64,000 nt of DNA from Progne subis subis (taxonomy: Eukaryota > Chordata > Aves > Passeriformes > Hirundinidae): NCBI GenBank assembly GCA_022316685.1, contig JAKJHU010000030.1, positions 7,590,860-7,654,859 on the forward strand, written 5' to 3'. The notes under the pieces are model-generated. The model was not told the DNA's origin and made no database searches. It saw only the letters and a program-made list of their open reading frames with translations. Positions 47,268-59,619 of this stretch are shown in pieces. The translations under genes were made by a program, and so were the position numbers. Numbering within the stretch: the stretch's first letter is position 1; each line of letters begins with the position of its first letter.

Positions 47268-47653
47268 GCTGCTGGAACTAGAATGCAGGGTAGGACGAAA
47301 AAACCATAAACTGAACACTACCCAGAACAAACTCCAGTATCTTTATAAGCTTCTTGTAAACCATAATCACCGAACCCAGCAAAATAACTATTCTAATTTG
47401 TGCATCCCTAGTGTAAAAGCTGTATGTTAAGGACAATATTGGAGCTATTTCTGGGTAGGAAAACAAACCTAGGGACCAGAAATGTATTAAGACCTCAAAA
47501 AAGCCTAGGGAACAGAAATGCAGAAAAGACTCTATTCTAAGAGACGTTAGGACTTCAAGAAGCAACATGGCCACTGTCTGTTTAATCCCTACCCAAAGGA
47601 CAACAAAAAGTGCTGTTAATAGTAATCAATACAAGTTTTTTCCACTCTCTTGT
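47268..47653 (-). other. Provirus leader region
   Basis: This is the sequence between the primer site and the gag ATG. A second minus-strand frame (47278-47574, 98 codons, hydrophobic) overlaps the gag start in another phase. Its role, if any, is unknown, and it may be chance or a decayed leader. Confidence 0.6.
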
Positions 47654-47671
47654 GCCCCGCAGTAGGCGCCA
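47654..47671 (-). other. Primer-binding site, tRNA-Lys-like
   Basis: On the minus strand this 18-mer starts TGGCGCC and ends GGGGC, matching the 3' end complement of tRNA-Lys(1,2) at 14 of 18 positions by recall. It lies 10 nt inside the 5' LTR boundary, not immediately adjacent. It would prime minus-strand DNA synthesis. Confidence 0.65.
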
Positions 47672-47681
47672 ATTAAGGGTA

Positions 47682-48348
47682 TGTCCTGGTTTGGAGACAA
47701 ATTTGGGGGAAAACCCCTGTATAGGATCCCTCTGGGAAGCAAACCCAAGTGGCCCCTCCCTCCAACCAGTCCGAAAAAAAAAACCCTTTGTGGAGAAAAG
47801 TGGAAAAAACTATTTTACTAAACAAATAAAGTGCATACAAGTATAAAGAATGAATAATATGAAACAATAAAACCTCTCCTTCTGAAGTGAGATGGCAAAT
47901 TGAGAAAGTCCTTGCCGTGGGTGTAGCTTGGCTCTCTCTCAGTCTCTCCTCAGTCCCAGTCCCTCCGGCGCTGCTGGAAAATGCCGAGCTCCAGGCCCCG
48001 GTGGGCCGCAGGTGCAGCCCCCAGTGCTCCCCTGGGTTTTCAGTCTAGAACAGGTTTAAACAGTTCCAAGGAAAAAAAGTAAGAAAAAAAAACCAGTCCA
48101 GGGAACTTCTCTGCCCTAGCTAGCTGAAACTAACTAAAAGCAAAAAAGATCTCTGTCCTGCAGTCTCTCCAAGCCTCCGCCGAACACCCCGTCCGGAGAA
48201 GAATGTGGAGGAGTCAGGCAGTTTTCTCAAAACAAACTCCGCGCTTCTCCTTGCTCTTAGAACCAGTCTTAAAGGCACAGGACTCAATATACAGCGCAAA
48301 CAGAACAGACGATTGGGGATACAAGCATTATAAAGTTACCCTAGGACA
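47682..48348 (-). repeat. Provirus 5' LTR
   Basis: This is a 667-bp LTR, from TGTCCTGG to CCTAGGACA on the plus strand, with U3 starting at 48348 on the minus strand. It is the promoter LTR: a TATA-like CTTTATAC (minus) lies at 47841-47848. Differences from the 3' LTR number about a dozen substitutions plus small indels (A-run length, a 2-bp difference in CACC[CC]GTCC, a small change near AATATACAG). Confidence 0.95.
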
Positions 48349-48353
48349 GTGGT
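48349..48353. repeat. Target-site duplication of the provirus, right copy (GTGGT)
   Basis: Identical to 41733-41737. Confidence 0.95.
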
Positions 48354-50023
48354 CTAAGTTCATGCTGTCAAAATGGAAATCAACTCTGTACTACCTTTTG
48401 GTTTTGTTTTAAATAGGGGGAAGAGGATTTTTGGTTATCTTTTTGATAGTAAAGTTTAAGCCAGGGAAAATACATTGGATACTTGGTTGTTACTTCTGAG
48501 AGAAATGTGTATTGGCTTGATGTCAAAATGAGATTCTCATTTTTATTGGGTGCTTCTTTTAGTTTGGTTTCCTGAGTATGTTTTACTAGTAATACAAAAG
48601 CAAGTGTTGTTTTTATTTTCAGTTGAACCAGTGTTTTACCTCAAGTACAAATCACTGACACTAGGAAACTTTTGAAAACTTTTTTAGATCTTTCTGATGA
48701 GTATCAGAAGCCTGGAGATTGGAAAACAAAATGAAGGAAAAAAGAAGTTGCTATTAGAATTTAAAATATTTGCTGTCTCATGAAAATTAAGCAAATAAGA
48801 TAATTTTTTCCACTTTCTAATAGGCTTTTCATACACTAGAACTAAAATAAATACAGGCCAACACTGTAACTCAGAGCTGAGTTACTGTAGCATTTTCAGT
48901 ACAATCTTGAAATTCTTCAGTGAAGCAGAAGCAAAAATATTCTGAGCCTTTGAAAGCCGGGGGCCATTCCCTCAGATGAGGTGATGGTAGTAAACATCTG
49001 GCTTTCAATCTTGCCTCAAGTAATGAGCAAAACCAAGCGATAGGTCACCTCTAATGCTTTCCAGAACTAACCCAGGGAGATACATTGTAAATCTACAGCA
49101 AATGTAGAAAATGTTACTGTTTTATTACTAATGACAGTTTATAAAATGGCATTAGCATTGTTATAATAATGCAGTATAATAGTTTATGGTTGAAAAATTG
49201 AAAACAAAATCTTTTCCCTGGTTTTTGACAATATCACCTAATTACATTAAAAGCAGATCTATGAGGTTATTTTTATTTGTTGATTACTACAAAATCAGCT
49301 TTTTTTGGTTGACAAGCCTTTTTGAACTTCATAATTAGAATACAATGTTGTTGAATGAATTTTATGTGTATACATACAGTTAAATTTACCTTCAGATATT
49401 TTTCTGGGAGAAATTTCATTTACAGATTCAGATAGTTACTACCAGAAATTTAGATTTTTAAGAATGTCTAAAGTATGTAAATATATAATGTCCTTGTTAT
49501 TTCACAGGATATCTCAAAGCCAGTCAAACAAACAAACAAAAAAGAAAAATAGGAGGGCTACATTTTATTCAAAAACTGCTGTGTACTGTCCCATCAGAAC
49601 TAGCTTGATGAAAGTTTTGTTTTTATCTTATGTTCAAGAAAGCTGTACTGCTCATAAGGAAGAATTCCGTGCAGAAAACTGAAAGTCTTATGATGTTTTC
49701 ATTCAGTCTGAGTTAGGTCTGTAAACACTGATGATTGACAAATAGTTGAATGCCACGGGTTCTTAAACATCCAAAATTTTCTGTGTTATAAGGAACAATG
49801 AAAGCAATATCTGATGATTTTGCTTAAGAAAACTCAACTTGACTGCCATACCATTCTCGGCTCAGTACATTTCCCACAACTATTGTGGCTTAGAAATAGT
49901 TTTCTCCAATTTAGTACTCCCACTAAAAAGACCATGAGCTGCTCCTCTCCCCTCCTGAATGGGAGGTGTAAAAGACAAAGATCACAGGTTAAGAGAAGAA
50001 CAATTTTCTGGAAAAAGGTATGA
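48354..50023. other. Non-coding AT-rich stretch
   Basis: No gene or clear transposon is seen. Frames are short and unsupported. Confidence 0.7.
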
Positions 50024-50028
50024 CTTAA
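50024..50028. repeat. Target-site duplication, left copy (CTTAA)
   Basis: Identical to 50565-50569 on the far side of the solo LTR. Confidence 0.9.
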
Positions 50029-50564
50029 TGTCTTAGGTTACAATGCAAGATGTACCCAAAAATATGTTTTCTATCATTGCTTCATGAACTGCTAAAACTA
50101 GGTGGGGCACTGTTCTTTATCTGTTCCATGACCCATCTTCCCTCCTGGGGCTGTCCTCTGTTAATGGACCATTGAGTCTCACTGCATGACTGATAGAACT
50201 ACATCACCTCATTGTGAGATGTTCTGCTCAGGGGAAGGGATCAAGAATTCTTACCTGGATATAATCTGAGATTTGGAACACCACAGGCAGCCTTATCCCC
50301 TGAATTCCCAGAGGACAAGAGCTCCATAACCACCACTGGACCTTCAGAGGAAGATCAAACCCTTCTACAGGATCACTTCTTCAACAGAACCACATAGATC
50401 ACTTCAATAGCACTGTTTTATTGGACTGTATCAACACCCTGACCAACAGAATGTCCACACAACTCTGCCAGTGTTTCTGCAGATTATTGCATTTATTTTA
50501 ATTTTCCTATTTAGTTGTATTTCTGACTTGTGATCTCCTGCTGGTTTGCTTTCAAACTAGTACA
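50029..50564 (+). mobile_element. Solo LTR, 536 bp, passerine ERVL-type
   Basis: It runs from TGTCTTAGGTTACAATG to AACTAGTACA and is bounded by a perfect 5-bp duplication CTTAA. The internal text (for example CTGTTAATGGACCATTG, then CACTGCATGACTGATAGAAC, CAGAGGACAAGAGCTCC and GCATTTATTTTAATTTTCC) matches my recollection of an abundant songbird LTR, so I place it in a passerine ERVL-type family without naming the exact subfamily. Orientation is plus by that resemblance. No internal retroviral sequence adjoins it, so it arose by recombination between two LTRs. There is no coding content. Confidence 0.85.
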
Positions 50565-50569
50565 CTTAA
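50565..50569. repeat. Target-site duplication, right copy (CTTAA)
   Basis: Pairs with 50024-50028. Confidence 0.9.
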
Positions 50570-53500
50570 GAGTAAGAGCAACAATATTAATAATAACAAA
50601 AGATATAAGACAAAGAAATTATTTACATACAAAATAAAACAATTCCAGACTGTTTTGCTTGACCCATTTTCTCTCACCAGAAGGAATACCCTTCTTCACG
50701 GAAGTGAGAGTCTCTTTGTCCTGCCCCAACAATGATGTGGGGTGGTATCAAATATCATTTGGGTCTTGGCCACACCTTCTCCCACTGACCTGGAGCCAAA
50801 ACCAAGGCAATAACATGTTGGAATAGTTATATTACAAAATTTTCTTGTCAAGAAAAAAGTTCAAAAACTTTATATAAAATTTTCTAAAATACTTGTAAGT
50901 AAGGCAGACTATGTACTGCAAATAACTTACAGAGAAATACTTAAGATATTGGACTCAATCTTCATTTGTTAACAGAAATATATGTCTTTCATAGTCCAGC
51001 AATGCTAGTAACATGCAGATGAGAAAAAGGCTGTCAAGCTTAGTAAGCAAAATGTAAATTTTGCTGCAATTATACCAATGACTTTTCACAGTCATTTGAA
51101 AAGTATATTCAAAGGCTACTATCAATTAAAAGGAGGGAAATATTGTGAGACAAAATAGTACATAAGTGGCTTATATAAAAATGTGCCACGTAAGAAAAAA
51201 ACAAAACATTTTAAAGGACTACTTTTTTTTTTTTTTTTTTTTTAATAGTTTCAATACTATTTCCCACCGATTACTCTATGAAACACCCGTAAAATCAAAA
51301 CAGAAAACTGACCTACCACTACTAAAAATAATGCATAATGAACTGTTAAACATCAAAGTAAAACTGGAACTACATAGGAAGATAGCATGTTCTTTCTTAT
51401 CTCCATTATTTTAACCTTATGTTTCGGAGAACATTGGATAGTATTCAAGTGAGTAAATACTTAAATAAATTTTTATTTCTTATTCAGTGCTTTTACAGTC
51501 CTGTTTCAAATGATAAACTGGTTGGGAAAAATCTATTTGGATGATATTTTCTGTGGTATGTTTTTCAAGCATATTTCAACATTTTTACAATTGCTGTCCT
51601 TATAAATTTTAGGATTGATCAGTATACAAGACAAAAATAAAAATAAACTAACTCTCAGGATATGAATTTAAAAGCTTATGATTGCAGTAATGAAGAAATG
51701 TCTAAGATGGTTTATAGAAAGTATTTTATGCAAGTGAAAATATTTGCCGTAGAATTTTAAAATACTGGACTGAAAATATATTTCTTTAGTTCAAGGTATC
51801 TTATTTGAAGATGCAATTTCTATCCACTGTTGCAATCAAGTAAATTTCAAAAACATGAAAGACTAATTGTAAATTATGAAAATATTAAACCATGCTTAAA
51901 AACAAGGTTTGAGTGCATTTCTTTTCTGAAGGCTTTCTAAGGACTTGTTTGCTTAAGAGTAAATGCCAGCAAAAATGATTTTTGCCTTATCCAGTTGAAA
52001 ATAAATACTTAACATAGAGTATGTAGTTTAGCCAGATAAAGCACTACCAAGGGAATGGTATGAAATAATTCTTCTTCTTAAAAAAAACAACCCTTCAGTT
52101 AAGATTTTGGCCCTAATCCTATCCTCATTAAAACCAGTTGCAAATATCCCGTTGTTTTTAATATAAAAATACTAACAGCTTTATGACATTCCGATGAGAC
52201 TGGAAAATAAAGTTATCTCCCTAGAATATCTCTGACTGATAAAAGGGAAGACACATGCATAGAACTTCTTCAAAAATATGTTCAAAAATAGTCTTGGTTC
52301 TCAGTGGGGGGGGGGGGGGTGGGAAATCACAACTGGTATGGGCTGGAAACACATTATTTTCCCAGCAGTGGAATGAGGAAACAGCGAAGGTGAGAGATCT
52401 TGAGGACCTTTTTATCCAGGTGAAATCAACATAACTGTCCAGTAACAAAAGCAACCTATCTAATCAAAGACTGGGTGACAATAAGTTGTCTTTGTGTCAA
52501 ATAGCACAAAATTTCCTGGGTTTTAATTTACTTCTAAAATATCCAATAATGTGGCAATAGAGCTAAAAACCCAGGGAATACAAAAACAGAAGGATGTAGG
52601 CCAAAGGAACTGAAGACTACTCTGTTTTATTTCCTGCTGAATGAGGATGAGCATGGCTGAGCTTGTGCCCACGCCGCTCTCTGCTAACTATCCACAGTGT
52701 CTCGCTGTTCTGTTTCCAGTTTTTCAGCTGGTAATTTTGATTTGAATTTAACAGCCCATTTATGCTACCTCTGGGTTTGCAGCAGAGAGCTGGGTCACAT
52801 CTGGGCAATGCTGACCATGGTCAAACTTAGTGGCACCCACCTGAGCTGGGCTTTGCCTCCCATGACACCCAATGGTAGCTGTAAATTAAATAATCTTTAG
52901 CTATATGAATAAAACAAAGGAATGAAAAGAGGAAGAAAGGAAAAAGACCAATGGCTTTTGGTTTTCCCTTGGACCATATATGATAGCCAAAAATCTTAAC
53001 TCGTATAACTAAGGTGTAATATAAAGACATGGTTTTGGAAACATTTCTTGTGAAGCCAAAGTATTTTAATTTCAAATTTTAGATGAGTTTACATTCAAAA
53101 TATGCCATTAGGAAAAGGAAACATTTTCCTAATGCTTGCTAACCTGTTTTAAAGAGTTGATGAGTTATTGTTGATGAGTTATTATAGATGAGTCAAAATC
53201 CTTTGGACTACTTTGGGGATAATTTTGGAGTATATTGGGGATACTCTTGAAAACCATAGGAATGCACCTCCCACACCTGAGCAGGTGTTTCCAAATAAGG
53301 AAAAGGTGTTTCCGATTTACCCCTGACTTTTATAAAGAAGCACCAGAACTTTCTGTTCTTTGCTCATTGGCACTGGCTCAGTGCCAACACAGGGGCAGTG
53401 GTTGGGCTTTGGAAATGTTCCTCAAAACCTGTAGTTGTTTCTATTGGCAGCAAGCCAAATTGTTCCTCCTTGATCGCTGTACACTTAAGAATGGGTACAG

Positions 53501-56500
53501 GGGTGCTCAAGTGGTTTTTGGGAGTGTTTTAATCAGGTGTCAGATGCTTCTCTGGCACCTGCAAATGGCTTTTGTTCTTTTGTTTCAATATTGATTATTA
53601 TTTTCTATTTTATTAAAAACCTTGCTTTACAAAACACACCCAAGGAGACATCTCACAATGTTATAAGCCACTCTGAGAAGTTGCATGTCAACCCTCAGAC
53701 TTGATACATCTTCAGGGGGCTTATTACACGTTGGCCATGCATAAGACTGTATCAGAAAACTGCCTTTGTTCTACACTAAAGCTTGTGAAAATATTTCAGC
53801 TTGACCACTTCATGAAAATGACAATGTTTAAATCTACACTTCTGGCCAAGGAAGAGAATGTTATAAATGAGCTCTGCCAATGTGACTTGAAACCTGAAAT
53901 GTCCAGACATGAATCTGGACATGTTGTTTAATCCCTGACTTTATAGTATTAGTCTTAGCTGGTAATAAAAAAGTAGTCTAATATCCTTCTTGACTGATCT
54001 AGTCCTTGTGGTAAATTACACAGATATGAGGTTATGCACAAAATCTTCTGAGTCATCATAAATCAGCTACACTGAAATGGGTTGGGAAGTAGGTAACATG
54101 AGGTTTTTTACTGCCACTTAATTCTGATTATATTTAATTCAGAAGTTGTACATGTCTAGAACAGGCTTAATAAAAGATGTTGATATTTTTGATTGAGAGT
54201 AATAATTTTATTTTTACTGTTAATAGGCAACCTAATGAAACAAATAGAAAAATAAGTGGAAGGAGGGACTTATACCAAGGAGCTGTATAAGCACATTAAG
54301 GAATTTATTTTCATTATTTAGCTGAAATAAATGTAATTCTAAAAAAAAAAAAAAAAAATTAGTTGTTTGTCAGAGATGTGTGAGGTGACATCACTTTAAA
54401 AAGTACAGCTTTCGTAAAGCTGTTGTTAGTGAAACTTTAAAAAACTTAAACCGATGTTTGCTTTTAAATGAAAACAACCTTTTAAAACTATATATTTACC
54501 CTTTATATATGTATTTTTTTAGACATTGAAATGTATTTTTTGCTATTATCTTGGTGCTTTCTGATTTGTATTCACAGACTTGGGATATGCTGTTACACAT
54601 AGGAAGTTGTCAGCCGGAGCCACCCATATTACAGCTGACAGAAACTCCCTAAAGCCCGTTAATCCATTTTGATAACCACTGCTGTTTCAGTTTACTACTA
54701 TTATATCAAATTCAACTTGTTCACATGAGTAAATCAAGCAGGTTTTAATGATCCCATGGAAATTACTTGGTGCCTCTGACAGAATCACTTCTGTACTGTA
54801 AAGGTTTTAGGGTAATTTTTTCAGTGTGCCAGAGACTTCCAGTAAAGATGGAGGAAAAGAGGCCACTGAAGCCAATAAGCCCTGAATTAGAGCCTTTGAA
54901 TTTGGTTTATCTCTTATCCCAAGGGTAATATAAGAGTACTCCAAAATAAATAAGTGAAAATCATCTTTTAAAATAGAATAAAGGGTCAGAACAAATTATC
55001 TTTGGTTCTCCTGTAATGAGTATAAAGTTTGTTTGAAACTTTACTGTAGGAATAAAGATTAATAAGCAAAAATTCTGCCTGGCTTGTCTTAAGATACAAG
55101 CAAATGTGTGTAGCCATTGTAATCTCCTCCATGCCAGCTCTTTTTGTCTTAATTAGTCTAAAATTTCTTGGTCTTGTGACAGAACTTTTGACTTTATGCA
55201 GGCAAAAGAGAAAGGGGCACCAAAAATGCAGATATCAGGAACTACCTTGTATTTTCTCGTTTCTGCTGCTATCCAGAAAAATATTGCAGTGTTCTCAAGA
55301 AAATAAATAAAGCTCGAAGGTTGAAGGGAATAAGAGACAAAAAGATCGGTTCATTTACCTGCACATTAGTCATCTTCTTTCCTCTGCCATTACATACAAA
55401 GTATAATTCAAAATTGCAAACTGTGGTAAGAGCAGATCCAAGCCTGGATGGTGAATGGGAGCAGGTTCTCCTACAGTGCAGGCAGTGGCTGGTACGTGCA
55501 TGACTGCAAAATATATAGCTACAACAGGCTCTCCATTCCAGCCTCCTCCTGAGGCACTGCAAAGGAAGGGTGTTTCTTCAGGCTCCCCTCCCCAGCTGTC
55601 CCCTTCAGATCTCTGGAGGATAAGGAAGGCCTTATGTTCACATCAACTCAGCATAAGCATTTCCAGGGTGTTTAGACTGATTCTGGAGTTGAGGTGTATG
55701 TGGAAGAGCAAAGACCTTGGTCTGGGGAGGCTGATACCACATACCAGAGATGTAGAAAATCAGCCCAGGCAGGAAGTGTTGTGGGCAGTAGAGGCAGTAT
55801 CTCAAGGGTTTGGACATGGGGTTGGAAAGGGGGGATACAGGACTGGGGCAGTGCAGACTTTGTGCCTTGAAGAACAGGCTATGAGCCTGCCAGTTAGTTT
55901 CACATGAGTATGCTAGTAGGGTTGAAGTGAGGGAGGTGACACGTAAGTGGCAAACTCCATTTCCTTGTATACACAGAAACAGCTTGAACCAATTCTTGCA
56001 ACTCAACTTTTATCATGCATTTTCCCTGCTTTGCCTGCACAGCTCAAGGCCTGACAGAAGCATCTGCCATAGGGCCAGTAGCCTCAAATAGACACATTTA
56101 ATTTATATGAACATCTTAAATCCATAGAAGGGTTTTAAATTAAAAAATTAAATCCAGCTGCATTAACCATGCCAGGAAAAATTGCATGGAGCTTAAAGTC
56201 AACATGGATTTTTAGAATATGAGCAGTCCTAATGACAGAAAGAGTGACTTCAGCAAGAGGTCAAAAATTCATGACTTCCTATTTAAACAGGCGTTCCTGT
56301 AATTAACATGAGAAGTTACTTGTGTTCAGAGAATATTTAGAAGTATATAATTGAAATTTTTCTCCCAGAAATTCCTCGTGAAAAGAGGGATTGAATCTTG
56401 AATGCTTTCAGAACACTCAGTCTTCATTATCTTTTAGAAGCCTCGGACTTCACATTAATTGTCTGATGTTTGTATCTTTAACCAGAGCATTGAGAAACTT

Positions 56501-58197
56501 TACACTGAATATTAAGATGGAAGAGAAAGGGGTCCATATGTTGCTTAAGACATTAATTCTGAATGACATTTCTGTATCTCTCATATGCTTTCTCCAATGC
56601 AATGATGACTGAGCTCTCACGCAATAGAAATGCGTTGATCGGTCTTAGATCAAGCTCTCTAGAAGTAAAAATAAAAACTTAATACTTGTACTTTGGCAAA
56701 TATGGCTTATTCTGTTTATGTCAACTTTTGTGTGAAATACATGTCCAGATAGAACATTTCTCTGCTGGCTGAACATGTTTTTTAGTATTCTGTATTATAC
56801 ATACTTGTTCACTATGTTTTACACATGTATACATATTTATGTATACTTCTGTATCATTATTGATAAACTCTCTTTGACAATCACATGAAAATGGTTTCAT
56901 GATTCTGTTGTCTGTAGTTTTTGATTACTTTTCTGTCTGCAAATTTCCCTTGTGATTTTTATACCACTCTTGATTTCTTATTTCCTAGACAGTCCATGTT
57001 AACCAATATGTTTAAATTTACTAAAGCAGAGTGTGTAAGAAGACTGAGTCAGAACAGATGCAGATAAGTGAGTACATTCCTCAGCCCTAAAACTTCTGTC
57101 TCTAACTGCACTGGGAAATGTCCTATATATTCTTGCTTTTTCAATGGTTTTATTTTCTTGTGCACCCATATGTATCAGAGGCTTCTCTCTTGAAAACGGA
57201 AAATGAGCTAATTATGTAAAAATGTAAAGTAACAATCATGTTTACAGAATTTTGCTTGTGTTTACCCCAATTCTTGGAAATATTGTTTTGCTCCCATGGA
57301 ACCAACAAAAGAGAGAGACTGCATCATTATATATTGCAGCTTGTGTTTCATGAAGGAGATCAAGGGAATGATTGTGGAATTAAGAAAAAGGCATATCCTA
57401 TGAACCACACTGCTAAAATATATAGGAAATTACCTTAAATCATTTTAGAGCTCAATTAAAAGTGTGGGGTTTTTGGTTTTTTGGGTTTTTTTGGTTTTTT
57501 GTTTTGGTTTGGTTTGGTTTGGTTTGGTTTGGTTTTTTTCTCTTATCTGGCTATAGTACAGGCATATGAAACATCAACATATGGAGAGCAACCACTACTT
57601 TCTGAACAAAACTCTTTGAATTCAAATAACCAATTTAAGTCCAGAGCTTGTCCTGGGTGAAGATTACAAAATACTGATAAATAAGTGTGACAAAAATTAA
57701 ATATTATCCCCTGCTTTAGTGAATAATATTAATGTAGAGAAAATAAGATATCAGTTCCAGGAAGGGGTAAAAAATGTTTCAGATGCATGGAATTAAATAA
57801 AAGCAAAATACTACAATTTTGCTGTTGACACTTCTGTTAAAATTTAGAGGCTGTGGTGAGTGTCTAGCTTCTGGCCATCAACAGACAACAGTGTAAAAAC
57901 TGTGTATTTTACTAGTGGTATCTGGTCTCTCAATATCTGTGAAAAGAAGGCTTTTGGAAGTGTTAACAATTTTAGCCACTAATTTCTTCACAGAAGTGGT
58001 GGGTTGTTTTTTGTTGGTTTGTGGTTGTTTTTTTTTTTGGTGTTTTTTTTTTTGTTTGTTTGTTTGTTTGTTATTGTTTGTTTTTTTTTTTCCTGATTGA
58101 TGTCTCTTCTGAAAAAAATCCAATTAATTATAAGTCTTTCCTAGTGGTGAAGTGGGTAAGCCACTCTCCGTGATATTGGAAAAGTCATGACAATCAG
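50570..58197. other. Long non-coding AT-rich stretch
   Basis: No gene is recognised. Simple sequences: 21 T at 51223-51243, 14 G at 52306-52319, 18 A at 54341-54358, a GGTTT array at about 57460-57540 and a T/G-rich tract at about 57998-58092. Small hairpins occur near 53104-53130 and 53899-53923. A region around 53230-53640 has LTR-like signals and is discussed in the findings. GC-richer sequence at 55440-55880 has no identifiable origin; its frames (up to 150 codons) lack domains. Confidence 0.6.
57460..57540 (+). repeat. T/G-rich tract with (GGTTT)n
   Basis: A T-rich block leads into about seven tandem GGTTT units at 57505-57534. This is simple-sequence DNA and is not a telomeric TTAGGG array. 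Confidence 0.9.
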
Positions 58198-58440
58198 GTG
58201 AAGTTCCAGGTGACTGAAAAATGGGAAACATTCTACCCATCTTTACAAAAAACATTGGAAAGGGACCCTGGGAACTGCCGACCTGTCAACCTCACCTCTG
58301 TGCCTGGGAACATCATGGAACAGAGCCTTCTAGAAGCTTTGCTAAGGCACATGGACAGGGCTGTGATTCAAGACAGCCAGCATGGCTTTGTCAAAAATTT
58401 GATTTTGTTGGTCAGAAAGCGAAGAAGTTTCATTAAGTGA
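58198..58440 (+). mobile_element. CR1 LINE ORF2 fragment (reverse transcriptase)
   Basis: In one plus-strand frame the translation reads [20 protein letters not shown], then [16 protein letters not shown] and QDSQHGFVK. This matches the non-LTR RT pattern of avian CR1 ORF2 (NYRPVSLTSVPGK..EQ, SQHGF). It is a short internal piece. Near 58405 the sequence departs from the expected CR1 text (KGKSCLTNL), so the fragment is broken there. There is no poly(A) or microsatellite tail at its edge, so it is an old, rearranged copy. Confidence 0.85.
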
Positions 58441-58625
58441 GAAAAATCAGTTGTTCTATTTAATAAATCACCATTTCCCCCTTCATTTTCAATGTAATTA
58501 TAGGGCACTATGAGGTCAGAAAACATACACAATATGAGATGCACTTATTTTATCTGGTAATTCTTTAATTTGACAGGGCATAAATTCTTTCCTGCTTTTT
58601 CCATTGCAATGATTCTTTTTGCTTG

Positions 58626-58681
<56 letters not shown>

Positions 58682-59619
58682 CTTTCTATTTTAGTGGTAC
58701 TGAAAGTGATTATACTCTAGCAGAAGGAGTGTTAGGAGTAAAAGTCTTTGACCAATATGGCAAATACATCACTGGCAAAAAATTCTAAGTGGAGGTGTTG
58801 ATACATATGTCACTATTTGGCCTTCCTTCCAACACCTGTCCAGAGATTAAGTAGAATGCAGTTTGTGCTTTGTCACTTACACTACAGATGACTTTGGCCT
58901 TCAAGTGTAACTCAATAATCTTAAAATACACAGTAGATAAACAGTAAATAGCAGGCTATCAGTAATTTTATTCCTAAATGATTACAAGATGACAGGATGC
59001 CAATATAATAATTAAGCCATCAATAAGGCTGGTTGTTTTATTTCCAGAGTAACAACTGGATGCAATTAAAAGCTGTGATTTTCTCTTCTGTCATGTCTGT
59101 TGAATTTTTAGGTCTCAGCTGAGTAATAGTGCTTCTCGCACCTCATCTCTTAGGTAGCTATTAGAAGTATGCCACTTTCAATTGCCAGATGTTCCTGTCA
59201 TCAGCCTGACCCCTCAAGAAAATTTAAACCAAAAGCTGTCTCTTGTGATTTCTTCATTTTCCTGTACAGTAGAAATGAGAGAGGGAGTGATGAGTGGTTT
59301 ATGGGTCAGAACATATGAAGGATGTCAATTTACAACTACCACTTTTATTTGAAATTTTTAGCCTGTCCATGAGTTGCTGGGTATGCCTTAATGATTTCCC
59401 AAAGCTACACATAGAAGAATCTAAATTCTCATTCTGTTTCACCTCAGACTCTGTCAGAAGGGTTCATGTTTTAGTACAGACATCCAGCCCCGGGTCTGTT
59501 GTTCATTGTCAGGGCTCCTTATTCTGTGAGAAAAGGAGGCAAGTGCAGTTACAGAGTGCTCCATCAAGCAGCCCAACATACTGCTCCTATTTTGAGCAGT
59601 TTTGGACCACCAATCTTTG
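58441..59619. other. Non-coding stretch with a 45-A tract
   Basis: No gene is seen. It holds the long homopolymer at 58633-58677 (listed separately). The block at 58970-59110, rich in TAAT-type motifs, could be regulatory but is not testable here. Confidence 0.65.
58633..58677 (+). repeat. Poly-A tract (45 A)
   Basis: This is a pure run of 45 adenines. No cDNA-like sequence or flanking duplication is apparent next to it, so a retrogene tail is not supported. Confidence 0.95.

Larger units (their letters stand above)
41738..48348 (-). mobile_element. Env-less ERVL-like provirus, full length (6.6 kb)
   Basis: This is a complete endogenous retrovirus read right to left: 5' LTR (47682-48348), primer site, leader, gag, pol (protease, RT, RNase H, integrase), polypurine tract, 3' LTR (41738-42402). 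A perfect 5-bp duplication flanks it. Pol similarity (QYIDD, LVDTGA, integrase DDE) and the lack of env point to a class III/ERVL-like family; the element has no dUTPase after integrase, unlike mammalian ERVL. Coding breaks: adjacent TGA codons in gag (46506-46511); TGA in pol at 44143, 43488 and 43335; frameshifts near 45130, 44880, 43800 and 43305. Gag and pol share a frame, separated by TAG at 45672. The LTRs differ by roughly a dozen substitutions plus a few indels (about 2 percent), so the insertion is geologically recent but the copy cannot make functional Pol. Confidence 0.95.

Noticed and set aside
55440..55907. 150-codon frame in a GC-richer patch
   Set aside because: No domain, splice context or promoter is visible, and an opposite-strand frame is equally long; likely chance.
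57505..57534. Interstitial telomere repeat
   Set aside because: The unit is GGTTT and not TTAGGG.
58633..58677. 45-A tract as a processed-pseudogene tail
   Set aside because: No cDNA-like body or flanking duplication is visible next to it.
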